From Gymnopus androsaceus JB14 (taxonomy: Eukaryota; Basidiomycota; Agaricomycetes; Agaricales; Omphalotaceae): a stretch of DNA of 64,000 nt. Both the position numbers and the translations under genes were made by a program. Under the pieces are notes generated by a model, which was not told the origin of the DNA, did no database searches, and saw only the letters and a program-made list of their open reading frames with translations. This document shows positions 1-11,170 of this stretch, one piece after another; positions within the stretch are counted from its first letter, which is position 1; each line of letters opens with the position of its first letter. The stretch spans positions 1-64,000 of the forward strand of contig ML769617.1 of NCBI GenBank assembly GCA_009733575.1. The letters run 5' to 3'.

Positions 1-57
1 CTTATACAATTCAGAAGATTTGAAAGATATATGGCTGAAAGATATATGGCTGTACAG
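1..57. repeat. Repeat R1, copy A, left part
   Basis: This is the left end of a dispersed repeat (R1) that is split by the copia insertion at 58-7079 and continues at 7080. The same words (gatttgaaagatata, gctgtaca, aaaggaag) occur uninterrupted at 53341-53385, which serves as a paralogous empty site. Bases 53-57 (tacag) are the left target-site duplication of the copia element. Confidence 0.8.
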
Positions 58-443
58 TATTAGAGTTACGTTCCTAAATAGGAAGTAGCAGCAGTAAGTC
101 CACACAGGACTTAGTAGTAACGATCACACAGATCGATGGGGGACAACGGTGGTATTACAGGGTATGATACCCAGGCTTATATACAGTCCTATGTACAAAC
201 GATATATCGGGCAAGTGGCTACTGCGTGAATATGTGTGGCTACTGTCCATACGGTAGAGTGGGTACTACGAGAGAGCAAGTGGATACGGCGAGAGACTGA
301 GTGGAGTCTGCGAGACGATAACAGTGGAGTCTGCGAGACGATAACAGTGGAGTGCATGGGATGGTGATACAAACAAGTGGAGACTACGAGAAAGCGTTCC
401 ATGTATAGTTCAATAGAATATATTTACCTTTGATATTCCAACA
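58..443 (-). mobile_element. Copia 3' LTR (left LTR)
   Basis: A 386-bp long terminal repeat of a minus-strand copia element. In element orientation it begins TGTTGGAATATC and ends CTAATA. It matches the right LTR at 6717-7079 (363 bp) with six substitutions, plus one extra 23-bp unit (gagtctgcgagacgataaca...) that is tandemly duplicated here only. The left flank tacag (53-57) is repeated at 7080-7084 as the 5-bp target duplication. Four of the six differences are CpG to TpG or CpA changes in the right LTR. Confidence 0.92.
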
Positions 444-452
444 CTCCCCTTC
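444..452 (-). promoter_or_regulatory. Polypurine tract of copia
   Basis: Read on the minus strand, GAAGGGGAG abuts the 3' LTR, just after the pol stop codon (451-453). This is the expected position and composition for the primer of plus-strand DNA synthesis in an LTR retrotransposon. Confidence 0.75.
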
Positions 453-680
453 AAACCTTTGCTAATCCCATGGATGCTGCGAAGTGTTTGGCTTTCATTG
501 AAGGTAAGGCTTTGGTGAAGATGTCTGCTGTCATGTTTTCGGTAGGGCAGTATGTAAGACAAATTTTACCTTCCTCGATGACGTAGCGGATGAAGTGGTA
601 TCGGATATCAATGTGTTTGGTCCTAGCGTGAAAACGATCATCCTTTGCCAATGCGATGGCGGATTGATTGTCTGACTTGG
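451..680 (-). pseudogene. Copia RNase H C-terminal fragment
   Basis: The minus-strand frame encodes the end of a Ty1/copia RNase H domain: the SDNQSAIALAKD motif, the HIDIRYHF helix, and the ADIFTKALP tail typical of copia Pol ends. It stops beside the polypurine tract, as in intact elements. Upstream, at about 677-690, it runs directly into sequence that matches the Gag zinc-knuckle region (5170-5275), so the rest of RNase H, all of RT and integrase are missing from this copy. I infer an internal deletion, perhaps by template switching at the short shared word ggagctttcg. Confidence 0.85.
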
Positions 681-787
681 GAGCTTTCGGTCTCCTTGCG
701 CCTCGTTGGCCCCTGACTGCGTTTCTCCAATGGACATTGATTTCCAAAGTGAACTTTACCTCCGCAGTTGTAACAAACGGAGTCCTG
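681..787 (-). pseudogene. Copia Gag zinc-knuckle remnant (copy 1)
   Basis: This segment aligns with 5170-5275 of the other copia copy, which encodes the CCHC knuckle of Gag. Identity stops abruptly after agtcctg at 787. It is fused on one side to RNase H sequence and on the other to unrelated DNA, so it cannot encode a working nucleocapsid. Confidence 0.75.
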
Positions 788-1556
788 CAACTACGGGCAG
801 AGAGGGGCAGAGAGGGACAGGGATGCCGGCAGAGAGCCGCAGTCTGCCCCTGCCCCTAATTGCATGTTAAAAAACACATCTCCTGCTTGACCTCGTCATA
901 TTTCAGAGCCATCTTGTTCTAGTTCCAAGTCTAGAGCAAAAATATCCACAACCCACCAAAACAAATCCAATGTTTACCAATTTTTTACAAGGACAATTTG
1001 AAGGTCGTAATATCATTCTTGCACAGGAAATCTGCCTTCCATTGTTTTTGTCACAAACCAAAAGTCCAAGACAGCAATAGAAGCAGATAACAATCAACAT
1101 GACCCTGCCGACTTTGCCGGGATCCGTGAAATCCAGGCTATCAACAAGTTGTCCTCACCGGGAGAGTTGGTAGAGTTAGACTGGTATGTTGGAGCTAGCC
1201 AAGTTAAAACTTTTCTCAAAATCTTAAAGCCTCCCTGTGGAAACTCATCCCAGCAGGCTGAAAGTCTCGAGGATTATCTATGCCCTTTCCTCTTCAGACC
1301 GTAACTTTGCAAGACAAACTACCAAACTGTGGTAAGCCGCAACAAAATACTTAGCCTTGCAAAATGTCAACCTTTTCCAAATAATCTCAAGGACACCTGC
1401 ATTCCCACCTTGCAATGGTTTGTACAAAGCCAGCTCACCTACAACAACAATAACAATCCTAAAGACCTGGTGCTATTGTATGATTGGAACTTGCCTGCTT
1501 CTCCATGCTATTACCATCCCGAGATCTGTCACCAACTACATTCCAATAATTTGTTT
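788..1556. other. Unrelated DNA replacing part of copia Gag copy 1
   Basis: About 770 bp without similarity to the copia element. It replaces roughly 115 bp that lie between the zinc-knuckle coding and the Gag core in the other copy (about 5276-5393). It starts with a purine-rich stretch (gggcagagagg repeats). I see no convincing open reading frame, terminal inverted repeat or target duplication, so its origin is unknown. Confidence 0.55.
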
Positions 1557-2846
1557 TTGTGATCATGTCGCATTTGGTGTACCATTGATTCAGCACAAAT
1601 GGTAGAGATGAGCTCTGCAGGACTGAGCTTCTTGTCTGATTTAGCGGAGAAAACAGCCAATGTGTTTATCGTAGCTTTGAAGGTGTCGGGGACAGAGGAC
1701 ATAATGGTATTGACAAATATATCGTCATTGATATCGATTCCTCTTGTCATGAGGTCGTTGCGGATGCTGATCATGTTGTCCAAATGTTTATTCACCTTGG
1801 ATGGGTCCGTGCATTGCATAGTTTGGAGTTGTCTTTGCAAAAATGATTCAGTAAGAGCGTTTTTAGAATCATAATCAGCGAGTAAATTTTCCCACAACTG
1901 CTTCGTGTTGTTGTAGTGCCTATACCTGCGGAATATTCCATCCGATAACCTGCCAATGATTGCATTAAGCAAATCACTATCCTTTCCCCTATGTTCATCA
2001 TTTGATCCTTGAGCAAGATCAGGTTGCGGATTCCATTCCAAATAATGCTGATAGCTGATAGATCTGGCTGCGAATCCCACTCGAGTTTTCCACGTGTCCC
2101 AATTTGATCTGTCCGACTTTAAGGTTGTAACCTTATCAAAGGCTTTATTTGCTTTAGACATTTTGTTGTCATCCTCGGAATCAGCAATTAAAGCGCCTGG
2201 TGATCCGGGATCTGATGGCAATGGGGATCTGTGTGGAGAAGGTGGATTCGTGTTTGAATATGGAAATTGGGGTGCAGTGCCCTGTGGAAATGGTTGTGGA
2301 GGTGTAGGTGGGGTTCGTTCGCGTTTTGGTGCAGGTGACTGGGATGAAGCGGGAGTATGCTGTTGGGAGGATGATGCTATAGGCTGAGCAGCTGGTGCTT
2401 CTGTATCCTCTTCTTCGTCGTTGTCTTCGTTGTCATCAGCAATGTGTCGTAGGTGACTTCTGATAATTTCCTCCTGATCTTTCGTGATGGGTTTCGCAAA
2501 ATTAGCTAGTTTACCTGTCCAAGGTACGTTGTATCAATTTAGGCAATGTTGTTTATCGCACTGGCTCCACTTTCCAGTGGTTCGGTTTTTGTACCTGTCG
2601 ACTAATTCATCGATGTCAAAGATGTGTGGGTGTCCTTTACAAGGAACAGTGTCGTCTGTAGGGGGTAATGGTGCTGATCTCTGCTGTGGCGTTACAGCTT
2701 TGCTACTCAATGAGCTGGCTTGTTCCGATGCGATGGAACGTTGTCAAGTTACTGGTGGTGGTGCTTGTTCCGATGATTTTATCTCCTGTCGAGTTCGTAG
2801 TGGTGGAGGATTTGACCTGGGTGGCATGAACAAGAGTTACGGCAAT
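1557..2846 (-). pseudogene. Copia Gag, copy 1 (broken)
   Basis: Minus-strand remnant of the copia capsid gene, parallel to 5400-6667. The best part (1557-2160) encodes the UBN2/Gag-polypeptide core: the SNWDTWKTRV motif, the YRHYNNTKQLWENL segment and DPSKVNKHLD. The N-terminal part (2463-2846) is rich in proline and charged residues. Compared with the other copy, stop codons TGA stand at 2744-2746 (CGA in copy 2) and 2534-2536 (CAA in copy 2). Conversely, at 1568-1570 and 2447-2449 this copy keeps CGA where copy 2 has TGA. The two copies therefore decayed independently by CpG loss. Confidence 0.85.
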
Positions 2847-2870
2847 ATGATGCGTCAATGGTTAAGGCCG

Positions 2871-2912
2871 GGGCCCATAACCTATTAGAGTTACGTTCCT
2901 AAATAGGAAGTA
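2871..2912 (-). mobile_element. Copia primer-binding site and 30-bp truncated 5' LTR
   Basis: Read on the minus strand, an LTR end (2883-2912, only 30 bp left) is followed by GGTTATGGGCCC (2871-2882). That matches the half-tRNA primer site of copia elements, complementary to the anticodon region of initiator tRNA-Met. The LTR breaks off after ggaagta, and the next bases (2913 on) belong to RT-coding DNA of the adjacent copy. This is the internal junction of the composite element. Confidence 0.8.
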
Positions 2913-3417
2913 AGGTACTAAGCCTTATGAATAATCATGCTCTTCTCAGCTCCAATGCTGAGTATAGCATGGGCTGATGCAAGTTTTGCGACAGATGCAA
3001 AGGTTTCGTCTGGGAAGTAGTCAACGTCTGGGATCTGATTAAATCCACATACAACAAGACGAGCTTGGTGTCCTGTAATGTGACCTCGTTCATCCTTCTT
3101 GGTCCAATAGACCCATTTGGATGTGAGAATATTGCATCTGGAGGTGGAGTGACAATTGTATAGGTTCCACGCTCCTGGAGTCTGGAGATTTCGTCCTTCA
3201 TGGCATCGTACCATTTGGAGCTGTCAGGTTGTCGCATAGCTTCTGCAACAGATAAAGGATCAGATTCAATTTCTGATGTTACCTGACCTAGAGATGCGGT
3301 AAGATGTCGCAACTCATCACTTCCTTCTCCAAGTCCTTCAATGACGTCCCTGATCTTCTTGGTGGGTCGTCTGACTCGTTTTCCCAGATACTTCGTCTGG
3401 TGCAATTGGTTCAGCAA
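2913..3417 (-). pseudogene. Copia reverse transcriptase, N-terminal fragment
   Basis: Start of the RVT_2 domain on the minus strand. Visible motifs are EAMRQPDSSKWYDAMKDEI, the WVYWTKKDE segment and a decayed F-A-SVAKLAS stretch before the catalytic region. Two frames (2935-3417 and 2918-3214) are needed, so at least one frameshift is present. The YVDD catalytic core is absent because the fragment is cut at the truncated LTR (2912). No complete RT can be made anywhere in the 58-7079 element. Confidence 0.82.
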
Positions 3418-5214
3418 TTTCTTCTGGAACTGGTATGACAGGCTGTTCCGACTCGGTGACTCGATGTTTCTAAATTTCCCAAATTTCCATCCTCCCCTTC
3501 AACAGGTTGGATCTGCCTGTCAGAGAAAACTACGTTCCTCTCCATTGTGACAGTGTGACGTGTTGGCCAGTAGATGTAGTGACCATTCGATTCGGGTTCG
3601 AGTCCTATCCAGCGTCCTTCCTGGGCCTGTGGTTCCAATTTGTCGGGTTCCTTTTCTCGTTTAACATAAACAATACTGCCAAAGATTCGAAGATTAGTAA
3701 TGTCCGGTTTAATACCAAACCATTTCTCGTATGGAGTGGCCATTCAATGGCTTTCTTCGGCGTCCTGTTCCAAACATATACCGCATATTTCATCATGAAT
3801 CCCCAAAGCCATTTCGGGAGTCCTGATGAGATCAAAAGACTTCGAACTGCGTTCAGCAAAGTTCGATGTGCGCGTTCCGCTATACCATTGTGTTCCGGGG
3901 TGTCGTGTACCATGAGACGTCGTCGTGTCCCAATGCGTTCCAGATATGCCGTGAATTTGTTACTGAGAAATTCTCCCCCTCAATCAGAGTGGAGAACTTT
4001 AACAGTTGTGCCGTATTGAGTTTGGAGACCTGTTTGGAGAACCACGTACTGTGCGAATGACTCGTCCTTTGACTTCATTTGGGGTTCCTCCAACCAATCA
4101 GTTGCTTCGTCAACTAGAGTCAGTGTGTACGTGCAGTGGTTTACTGTTCTGACTTGTGATGGTCCCCACACGTCCATGTGGAAGATGTCTCCAAAATTTT
4201 CCGCACGTGGAGATGATCGCACCTGAGCGATAGGATACCTGGATGCTTTCCCAAGCATACAAGCGCGGCATTCTGGTTTGTCCATTTGTTTTGGATCCAA
4301 TCTGATTCCACGAACCTGGTTGTCTCGGAATATATGCTTCATGTAAGCATAGTTGAGATGACCTAAGATGCAGTGTGCCTCGTAAAGAGATACCAATCTG
4401 CCAATCTTAGTTGAATAAGCATGTTCCCGTGATGGGATCTGGTATAGTCCGTTAATCTTTGGGATAACTCCCACGAGTTTCCCCTGGCGATCTCTGATCG
4501 TCATTTTACCATTTGTGGTATGGATGGCGTAACCATCATCGTCGAGTTTTCCCAGTGATACGAGTGTGTTGGGAGTGTCTGGACATAGAAGGGTGTTGGG
4601 GAGCTTTAACATTCTTATTTCTTGTTCGAATGTTGGAAGTCCCAGATGGAGTGTGCCGGAGATGTTTGCCATGAAGGTTTCCGCGTTAGCGGCCTGAATG
4701 ACTCGTGTTGGAATCTCCCGTTGATTCCTGAGTTCGTCAGTGAGTGGCATCATGTGGGTAGAGCATCCGGAGTCAAAAAGAATTGCTCCATAACTGTGGG
4801 CTGCAGCGTAAGCGTGATCACCTTTTCCAACTCCTTCAAATTTCAAGGAAGGAAAGAGGTTAACGTCAACGTATACTTCTTCCTCCTCTTCACCATTAAG
4901 AGTAAGAGGTGGCGGACTGTCGACTTTGATGTTTTGCATTGTATCAGAATTGTATTTCTGACATTTGTGATTGCTCGGCGATGAAAGAGCTAATTCGAAT
5001 TTATCAGCTATTTCGGAAAAATCGAAAACAAGATTCCCATGCTTAGCGGGAATTTCGATTGCTGCCCATGATGACTCTGGTACTTCCTCAATCATAGATG
5101 AGGATGCCACTTCGCTGTTCTTCGGCCTATCTCTCCAGTTTCCATCCGATTTCTTCTTCTGCTTCTCTTTAGGAGCTTTCGTCTCCTTGGCCTTGTTGGC
5201 CTGACTGCGTTTCT
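3411..5214 (-). pseudogene. Copia protease-integrase region (broken)
   Basis: The minus strand shows, in order, an aspartic protease (LFDSGCSTHMMP near 4740-4780), the GAG-pre-integrase domain with zinc-binding H/C residues (HCILGHLNYAYMKHI... ECRACMLGK), and the integrase core (FHMDVWGP, then HTPEHNGIAERAHRTLL). It continues into the integrase C-terminus (TPYEKWFG, LRIFGSIVYVK) at 3411-3743. Breaks: TGA at 3980-3982, exactly where copia proteins have the Arg of SDRGGE, and a frameshift near 3740. Order PR-IN-RT is the Ty1/copia order. Confidence 0.9.
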
Positions 5215-6667
5215 CTGATGGACATTGATTTCCAAAATGACCTTTACCTCCACAGTTGTAACAAACAGAGTCCTGACGACTCGTTGATCCTCCGCGGCCT
5301 CTGCCTCTGCCTCGGGAATTTCCCCTAAAGGAATTTCCACGACCTCGGAAACCTCCTCTTCCCCTGTTACCGGCATAGTTTGCTGATTCCTTCTTGTGAT
5401 CATGTCACATTTGGTGTACCATTGATTCAGCACGAATGGTAGAGATGAGCTCCACAGGACTGAGCTTCTTGTCAGATTTAGCGGAGAAAACAGCCAATGC
5501 GTTTATCGTAGCTTTGAAGGTGTCAGGGACAGAGGACATAATGGTGTTGACGAATATATCGTCATTGATATCGATTCCCCTAGTTGTGAGGTCGTCGCGG
5601 ATGCTGATCATGTCGTCCAAATGTTTATTGACCTTGGATGGGTCGGTGCATCGCATAGTGTGAAGTCGTCTTTGCAAAAATGATTCAGTAAGAGCGTTTT
5701 TAGAATCATAATCAGCGAGTAAATTTTCCCACAACTGCTTCGTGTTGTTGTAGTGCCTATACCTTCGGAATATTCCATCCGATAACCTGCCAATGATCGC
5801 ATTAAGCAAGTCACTATCCTTTCCCCTATGTTCCTCGTTTGATCCTTGAGCAAGATCAGGTTGCGGATTCCATTCCAAATAATGCTGATAGCCGATAGAT
5901 CTGGCTGCAAATTCCACTCGAGTTTTCCATGTGTCCCAATTTGATCCGTCCGACTTTAAGGTTGTAACCTTATCAAAAGCTTTATTTGCTTTGGACATTT
6001 CGTCGTCGTTGTCGGAATCAGCAATTAAAGCGCCTGGTGATCCGGGATCTGATGGCGATGGGGTTCTGTGTGGAGAAGGTGGTTCCGTATTTGAATATGG
6101 AAATTGGGGTGCAGTGCCCTGTGGAGATGGTTGTGGAGGTGTAGGTGGGGTTGGTTCGCGTTTTGGTGCAGGTGATTGTGTTGGAGCGGGAGTATGCTGT
6201 TGTGAGGATGATGCTATAGGCTGAGTAACAGGTGCTTCTGTATCCTCTTCTTCGTCGTTGTCTTCGTTGTCGTCGGCGATGTGTCATAGGTGACTTCTGA
6301 TGATTTGCTCCTGCTCTTTTGCGATGGGTTTCGCAAAATCTGCTAATTTACCTGTCCAAAGTACGTCGTATTGATTTAGGCAATGTTGTTTTTCGCACTG
6401 GCTCCACCTTCCAGTGGTTCGGCTTTTGTATCTATCGACTAACTCGTCGATATCAAAGATGTGTGGGTGTCCTTTACAAGGAACAGTGTCATCTGTGGGA
6501 GGTAATGGTGCTGATCTCTGCTGTGGTGTTACAGCTTTGCTACTCAATGAGCTGGCTTGTTCCGATGCAATGGAACATTGTCGAGTTACTGGTGGTGGTG
6601 CTTGTTGTGATTTTATCTCCTGCCGAGTTCGTAGTGGTGGAGGGTCTGGCCTGGGTGGCATGAACAA
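5215..6667 (-). pseudogene. Copia Gag, copy 2 (stop codons by CpG decay)
   Basis: Nearly full capsid gene of the copia element. It has a proline/charge-rich N-terminus (6667-6020), the Gag core (5405-5998, same family as copy 1), an RG-rich linker (GRGRGRGG) and a CCHC zinc knuckle (CYNCGGKGHFGNQC, 5215-5260) that would bind RNA. The frame is continuous into protease, as in copia. It is interrupted by TGA at 6284-6286 and 5405-5407; copy 1 has CGA at both places, so the stops are single C-to-T transitions at CpG. Confidence 0.88.
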
Positions 6668-6704
6668 GCGTTATGGCAATATGATGCGTCAATGGTTAAG
6701 GCCG

Positions 6705-6716
6705 GGGCCCATAACC
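6705..6716 (-). promoter_or_regulatory. Copia primer-binding site
   Basis: GGTTATGGGCCC on the minus strand lies directly next to the 5' LTR (6717-7079). It is the copia-type site complementary to the anticodon-loop side of initiator tRNA-Met, used as a half-tRNA primer in known copia elements. Confidence 0.8.
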
Positions 6717-7079
6717 TATTAGAGTTATGTTCCTAAATAGGAAGTAGCAGCAGTAAGTCCACACAGGACTTAGTAGTAACGATCACACAGATCGATGGGG
6801 GACAATGGTGGTATTACAGGGTATGATACCTAGGCTTATATACAGTCCTATGTACAAACAATATATCAGGCAAGTGGCTACTGCGTGAATATGTGTGGCT
6901 ACTGTCCATGCGGTAGAGTGGGTACTACGAGAGAGCAAGTGGATACGGCGAGAGACTGAGTGGAGTCTGCGAGACGATAACAGTGGAGTGCATGGGATGG
7001 TGATACAAACAAGTGGAGACTACGAGAAAGCGTTCCATGTATAGTTCAATAGAATATATTTACCTTTGATATTCCAACA
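6717..7079 (-). mobile_element. Copia 5' LTR (right LTR)
   Basis: A 363-bp LTR. Its outer end ...gatattccaaca is followed by tacag (7080-7084), the second copy of the 5-bp target duplication. It differs from the left LTR by six substitutions and lacks the extra 23-bp tandem unit. With about 1.7 % divergence and CpG-biased changes, the insertion is relatively young. Confidence 0.92.
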
Positions 7080-7615
7080 TACAGAAAGGAAGCTGGAATT
7101 TCTGTAGGAATACACCTTATAACACCAGCAAGGTGACAAGGATATTGACAAATGAATAAAATGTTTGACCTTGTATGGATCTTGGGACAAAGATCCTAAG
7201 GCAAACAGGTAAAGTACATGTCTATCTACAACCTGTATTTATACTCCTAGAAAGCATATGTCATAGCTATCAAATATAGTAAGTGGATACTATGTGAAGT
7301 AATGATATCACCTATGATGCAATAGTGATATAAGGTGCAAATATAGCATAGATATGATGTAAATATGATGAAAACATGATATCATCATGACATAGCTGTA
7401 TCCAGCTTGTACATCAAAATCTGATATTCCAACAATTTCACAATAAACTGGTAAAATAAGCTGGGGAAGATTTGGCTGGGACATGTTGGCTAGAGATACT
7501 GTGCAGGAGTGGGCTCTTCCGTTCCACAGTATGTTTTGTGGTACTATGGCGTGAATACTTGTCAATATGATCCTGAATTTGACTCTTGAGTATGAACACG
7601 AACCTTCCAATCCTC
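7080..7615. repeat. Repeat R1, copy A, right part
   Basis: After removal of the solo LTR, 7080-7102 plus 7435-7615 continue R1. Recognisable words are agatttggctgggacatgtt, gtgggctcttcc and gaaccttccaatcctct. Copy C (53341-53572) and a shorter copy B (52262-52403) share these words in the same order. R1 itself has no protein-coding signal; its class is unknown. Confidence 0.78.
7103..7434. mobile_element. Solo LTR of a second copia-like family
   Basis: A 332-bp segment begins TGTAGGAATA and ends ATTCCAACA. It is flanked by the 5-bp direct duplication atttc (7098-7102 and 7435-7439). The flanking DNA on both sides is repeat R1: the uninterrupted copy at 53380-53415 reads through this point. 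The TG...CA ends, size and duplication fit a solo LTR left by LTR-LTR recombination. Confidence 0.82.
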
Positions 7616-8640
7616 TCACACCGGAAAGTAACAAAAATCTACTCAGCAGATTTTTAGACTGATAATAAAACAATCAATCCGTCTCTCAATGGAACTAAAA
7701 GACAGATCGAAATAATAAATTTCGGCCAGACCAAAATTCTGGCTGACAAGGGTTCATTCAGTGAACCATTCAGTCAAGATGATATAACCCCTTACAGTCT
7801 ACAGTTCAGGGGGGCTGATTTATGGACTGAATCTAGTATTTTTGTCTGTACAATTAATATGATTGAAATGAGATATTTTATTCTAGATGAATAGGCAACT
7901 GATTACAAGGCAATTGTTCTTGTCAATTATTCTACTGAAATGAAAGAAATCAGTAAGTAATTGGATATCTGTGAAAGTTGGGCTGAAAAACAATTTTTCA
8001 ACATGAATGAAAGGCTGCTGGCACGTCCAAGCTCCAATGCAGCCACGTCGACAACGTTGTCTATGGAATCTATAAGGTCAAAAAGGAGTGACAGTAAACA
8101 GTAAACAAATGCAGTGTTCATTGAGTGATACTCAAAAGAGAATGATCACTTACTCTGCAAAGATCCACTCTCCTGACTTGGTTTCGGAGGAAGGAACCCT
8201 TCCCGGAGATGAAGGGGATCGTAGGATGCACTTTATGCAGTTGGGAGGAGAGCTGAAGCAGATCGGACACAAATACCCAGCGTATGTTTTCTGCAATAGT
8301 ACCACTGCCTTAGTTTAATGTTGTTGCAGATGCTTAGAGACTTTCATCGCATTTTTATGTTGTTTCAGTCTTGAATCACTCATATTCACAATTTGACATC
8401 AAGTCTGATTTACCAGCCCAGTTAATCTCTAGATAGATTCACTAATACTGTTCTATGGTACGAATAGTCAAAATGAGCAGTGTGTGCTACAATATCTTCC
8501 AATCTAATAATGTCCTTCTTCTCCCTAAGCAATGAAGAGTAACTTGTAGCTGATAGATGAGGGTAGCATGAAAAAGGATCATACAGCAATCTTGGAAGGT
8601 GTTCAAAGGGTTGAATGTGAAGTTTGACAGTGAAACCACT
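7616..8640. other. About 1 kb with no recognisable gene
   Basis: AT-rich sequence with only short frames (for example 8088-8318 plus, 76 codons) that show no family motif or intron support. I see no RNA gene or repeat here. It separates R1 from the Tnp2-type transposase remnant. Confidence 0.4.
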
Positions 8641-8649
8641 TGGAGTAGT

Positions 8650-11170
8650 AATATTTCAAATGTCCTGAATTTGGCCTGCTATAAGCTTTTTACTGGGGGT
8701 GGGTCAATAGATGATGGTTGCATTGCCTGGATGCAATTTATCAAGGGAGAAATTGGTGGTGTCCCATCTAGCATATGCATGCCATGGACCTTTCATTGGT
8801 TGCAGGCCATTCTCTGGTTTTATTGCATTTGCAGGCACAAAACATTTGTCAAACATAATCTTGAGTTGCCAAACAGCCTCTGGACAGTCTGGCTGATGGA
8901 GCCAACAATGGATATTTGCTGTACAGGTTACAGCCTTGATGATTGTTGCCTCTATCTTGCCTAAAGTGGGGTGTCACTTTCTCTTCCCCAGGACCAGTTA
9001 ACAAGATGCACCTCCAATATGTTCATTGGTATTAATCTTTTGTAGTGCACCAATCAAATGTTCAAAGGGAAAACACCACCAGGATATGACAGGCCCAAAT
9101 AGGAGGAGAAAGTCATAGATATGACTGGCTGCGTGAATGTTTGGTCAGATTTGGCCCTCACGAGTCCATGGAAATAAACCTTTTAGGCCTTTGACCCATT
9201 CAGCATGATACTTTCAGTATGCAAAAGCATGGGAGACTGTCATTGAATGTTGGCAGGCCAGAGTTGTAGCTTGGAATAAAGCCATGGTGTGATCAAGGGC
9301 CTTCAATAAGAATCCTGCATCTGAGTTGTCTTCAGGAGGAGCGGAGCTGTCAGCATTACCCCAAAGAATGATGAGAACAATGGGAAGGTTGACAGTACTG
9401 AGCATTTGCCATTCATTGGCCTTCAGAGTCCCGGCCTTGGTGTTGCCAAAGTCCTTGGGTACAGAATTAAGCCAAGAAGGAGTAACCGTTTCTTTGATAA
9501 CCTTCAAGATATAAAGAAGTGTTTCAGGTGCTCCTGTTTTGACAACAAATTCTGATGAATTGTGAGGTTGTGCAAGTCTCTGGTAACCAGGATTAAGTGG
9601 AAAATATGAAAAGATTGTATATGGTCTCACCCAGTTAAGCAAAAGAGCTATAAAGTGGTCCTTTCAAGATGGAGCTTTGCTAACAGGAGGAAACTGGATG
9701 TTGTCATGATTCTTTTGCTTGGACTTGCATTTGGCACATTCAACATACAGTGACAATATGATGGGGCTAATATTGTCTAGGGTAGGGGATAGATCCAAAG
9801 ACCACACTACAAACTGGAGTGCACTGGAGACTTGTCTGTCAAGGCATATCCACATTCCATCCAAGGACAAAGACTTGTCCCCTTCAATGGCATAGCACAG
9901 AGTATCTTGTATTTTGGAGATGTCAGGTATGTGCTTTGGATCTACCTCAATATGATCAGGGTAGTAGTGGGGCTGTATGGAGTCCACTGCCAGTCAAAAG
10001 CATAATTAATCCCTTGAGAGCTAAGCTGATGCTTTGAGGCATCAAGACAAAGGATATGGTGGCATTGGTATTGAACAAGCCCCTCACTAATGCAATGCAT
10101 AGACTCAATAACTAGCATTCTCATGGGATCCCAGTATTCCAGTAACCAGAGTGAAGACCAATGAACACTGTACTTGTTAAAGATGTCTTTTTGCTCATCC
10201 AGAGTTTGAGAGTCTCTGTATGTGGTTGCCCAATAATGCAATTTGCCAGAGTCTCTGTGCATCCACTGTGCATGGTTGGTGTTGAAAAGGCCAGCTTTCC
10301 CAGTGAGCTGGCAGATGGAGCAAATATGGGCAGACCCTGTCCCAGCAAACCCTGCCACTTTATGAGCTGTGGGGAGATTGTTAACAGAGTGTAGAATCTC
10401 AGCTTCTACCATTGCCCCAGACTCTGAAGCGGCAGTCCTTGTAACTCTAAGGCCTGGCTGCCAAGCTTGAACGAACTGTTCAACTACCAGTCAAATGAAG
10501 TGATCCATCTTGTTGTAATTCAGTTCATGAGGCCCAGGTATGATAGCACCAAAGAAGAAGTATTCGGGGAGATAGCAAATAGAAGTATCAAGTGCTAAAT
10601 TTGCACAGGAAATGATACCAAGGGACTGGGTGGGCCTGCAATGAGTAATGCAATGAGGATTGAAGAAGTCTGTGTACATTGAGAATGCAAGATGGACTTT
10701 GTCTTCTCTCTCCATGAAGAGTTTTCCATCTGGACCCTTGAAGTCCTTGATGAAACTGGCTTCGAACACATTCTGAATGCCAATCTGCTCTTTGCTGGAA
10801 TGAATGGCATGAAGAGCTTCATTGGTTGCATTGACAGATTGCTGAAGATACATCCCATCAGCCAGACAATGCACAAGGTAGTCCAGAAGGGAGCTGACAA
10901 GGTACAGCTTGCTACTAGGCTGCAATGTGTCATCCTGTTGGCATGTAAGCAGCTCTTTGCCACGTACTAAAGTTCCATGCTTGCCAACAATTCAGTTGGT
11001 ACAATGCGCAGGGAATGCATAGAGATTTGGACCAGCCAGGGAAATGGATTTGTGTGTGCAGGAGCAGGATGGGCAAGTAGTGTAAAGCTCAAGGTGACTG
11101 TCAGCACCAAATTGCTTCAAAGTGGTGGAGAGTGAGGTGGGCATGTCACTGATGATTTCATTCTGAGAGT
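8650..11170 (-). pseudogene. Tnp2-family (CACTA/Plavaka-like) transposase remnant
   Basis: Minus-strand fragments in the order of a fungal Tnp2 (Transposase_21) protein. A CPSC cysteine pair lies near 11080. Then come DWFNP-like DFFNPH, GIISCANLALD, and PEYFFFGAIIPGPHE (10491-10925), followed by KVAGFAG-HICSIC and WDPMRMLVIESMHC (9942-10412). The C-terminus resembles IEATIIKAVTCTANIHCWLHQPDCPEA (about 8800-8970). The coding is spread over several frames, with introns and/or frameshifts I could not resolve. The expected catalytic element is therefore not functional as seen. Its terminal repeats were not found. Confidence 0.8.

Larger units (their letters stand above)
58..7079 (-). mobile_element. 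Composite Ty1/copia retrotransposon (7.0 kb)
   Basis: Two partial copies of one copia family lie head to tail between outer LTRs: LTR, RNase H end, Gag, primer site, 30-bp LTR stub, RT start, integrase, protease, Gag, primer site, LTR. Only the outermost ends carry the target duplication (tacag at 53-57 and 7080-7084). The uninterrupted paralog at 53341-53385 shows the pre-insertion arrangement. No copy encodes complete RT, so the element is dead in cis. Confidence 0.88.

Noticed and set aside
3490..3500. A second (central) polypurine tract in copia
   Set aside because: ctccccttc recurs here by sequence but lies within integrase/RT coding DNA and has no supporting context.
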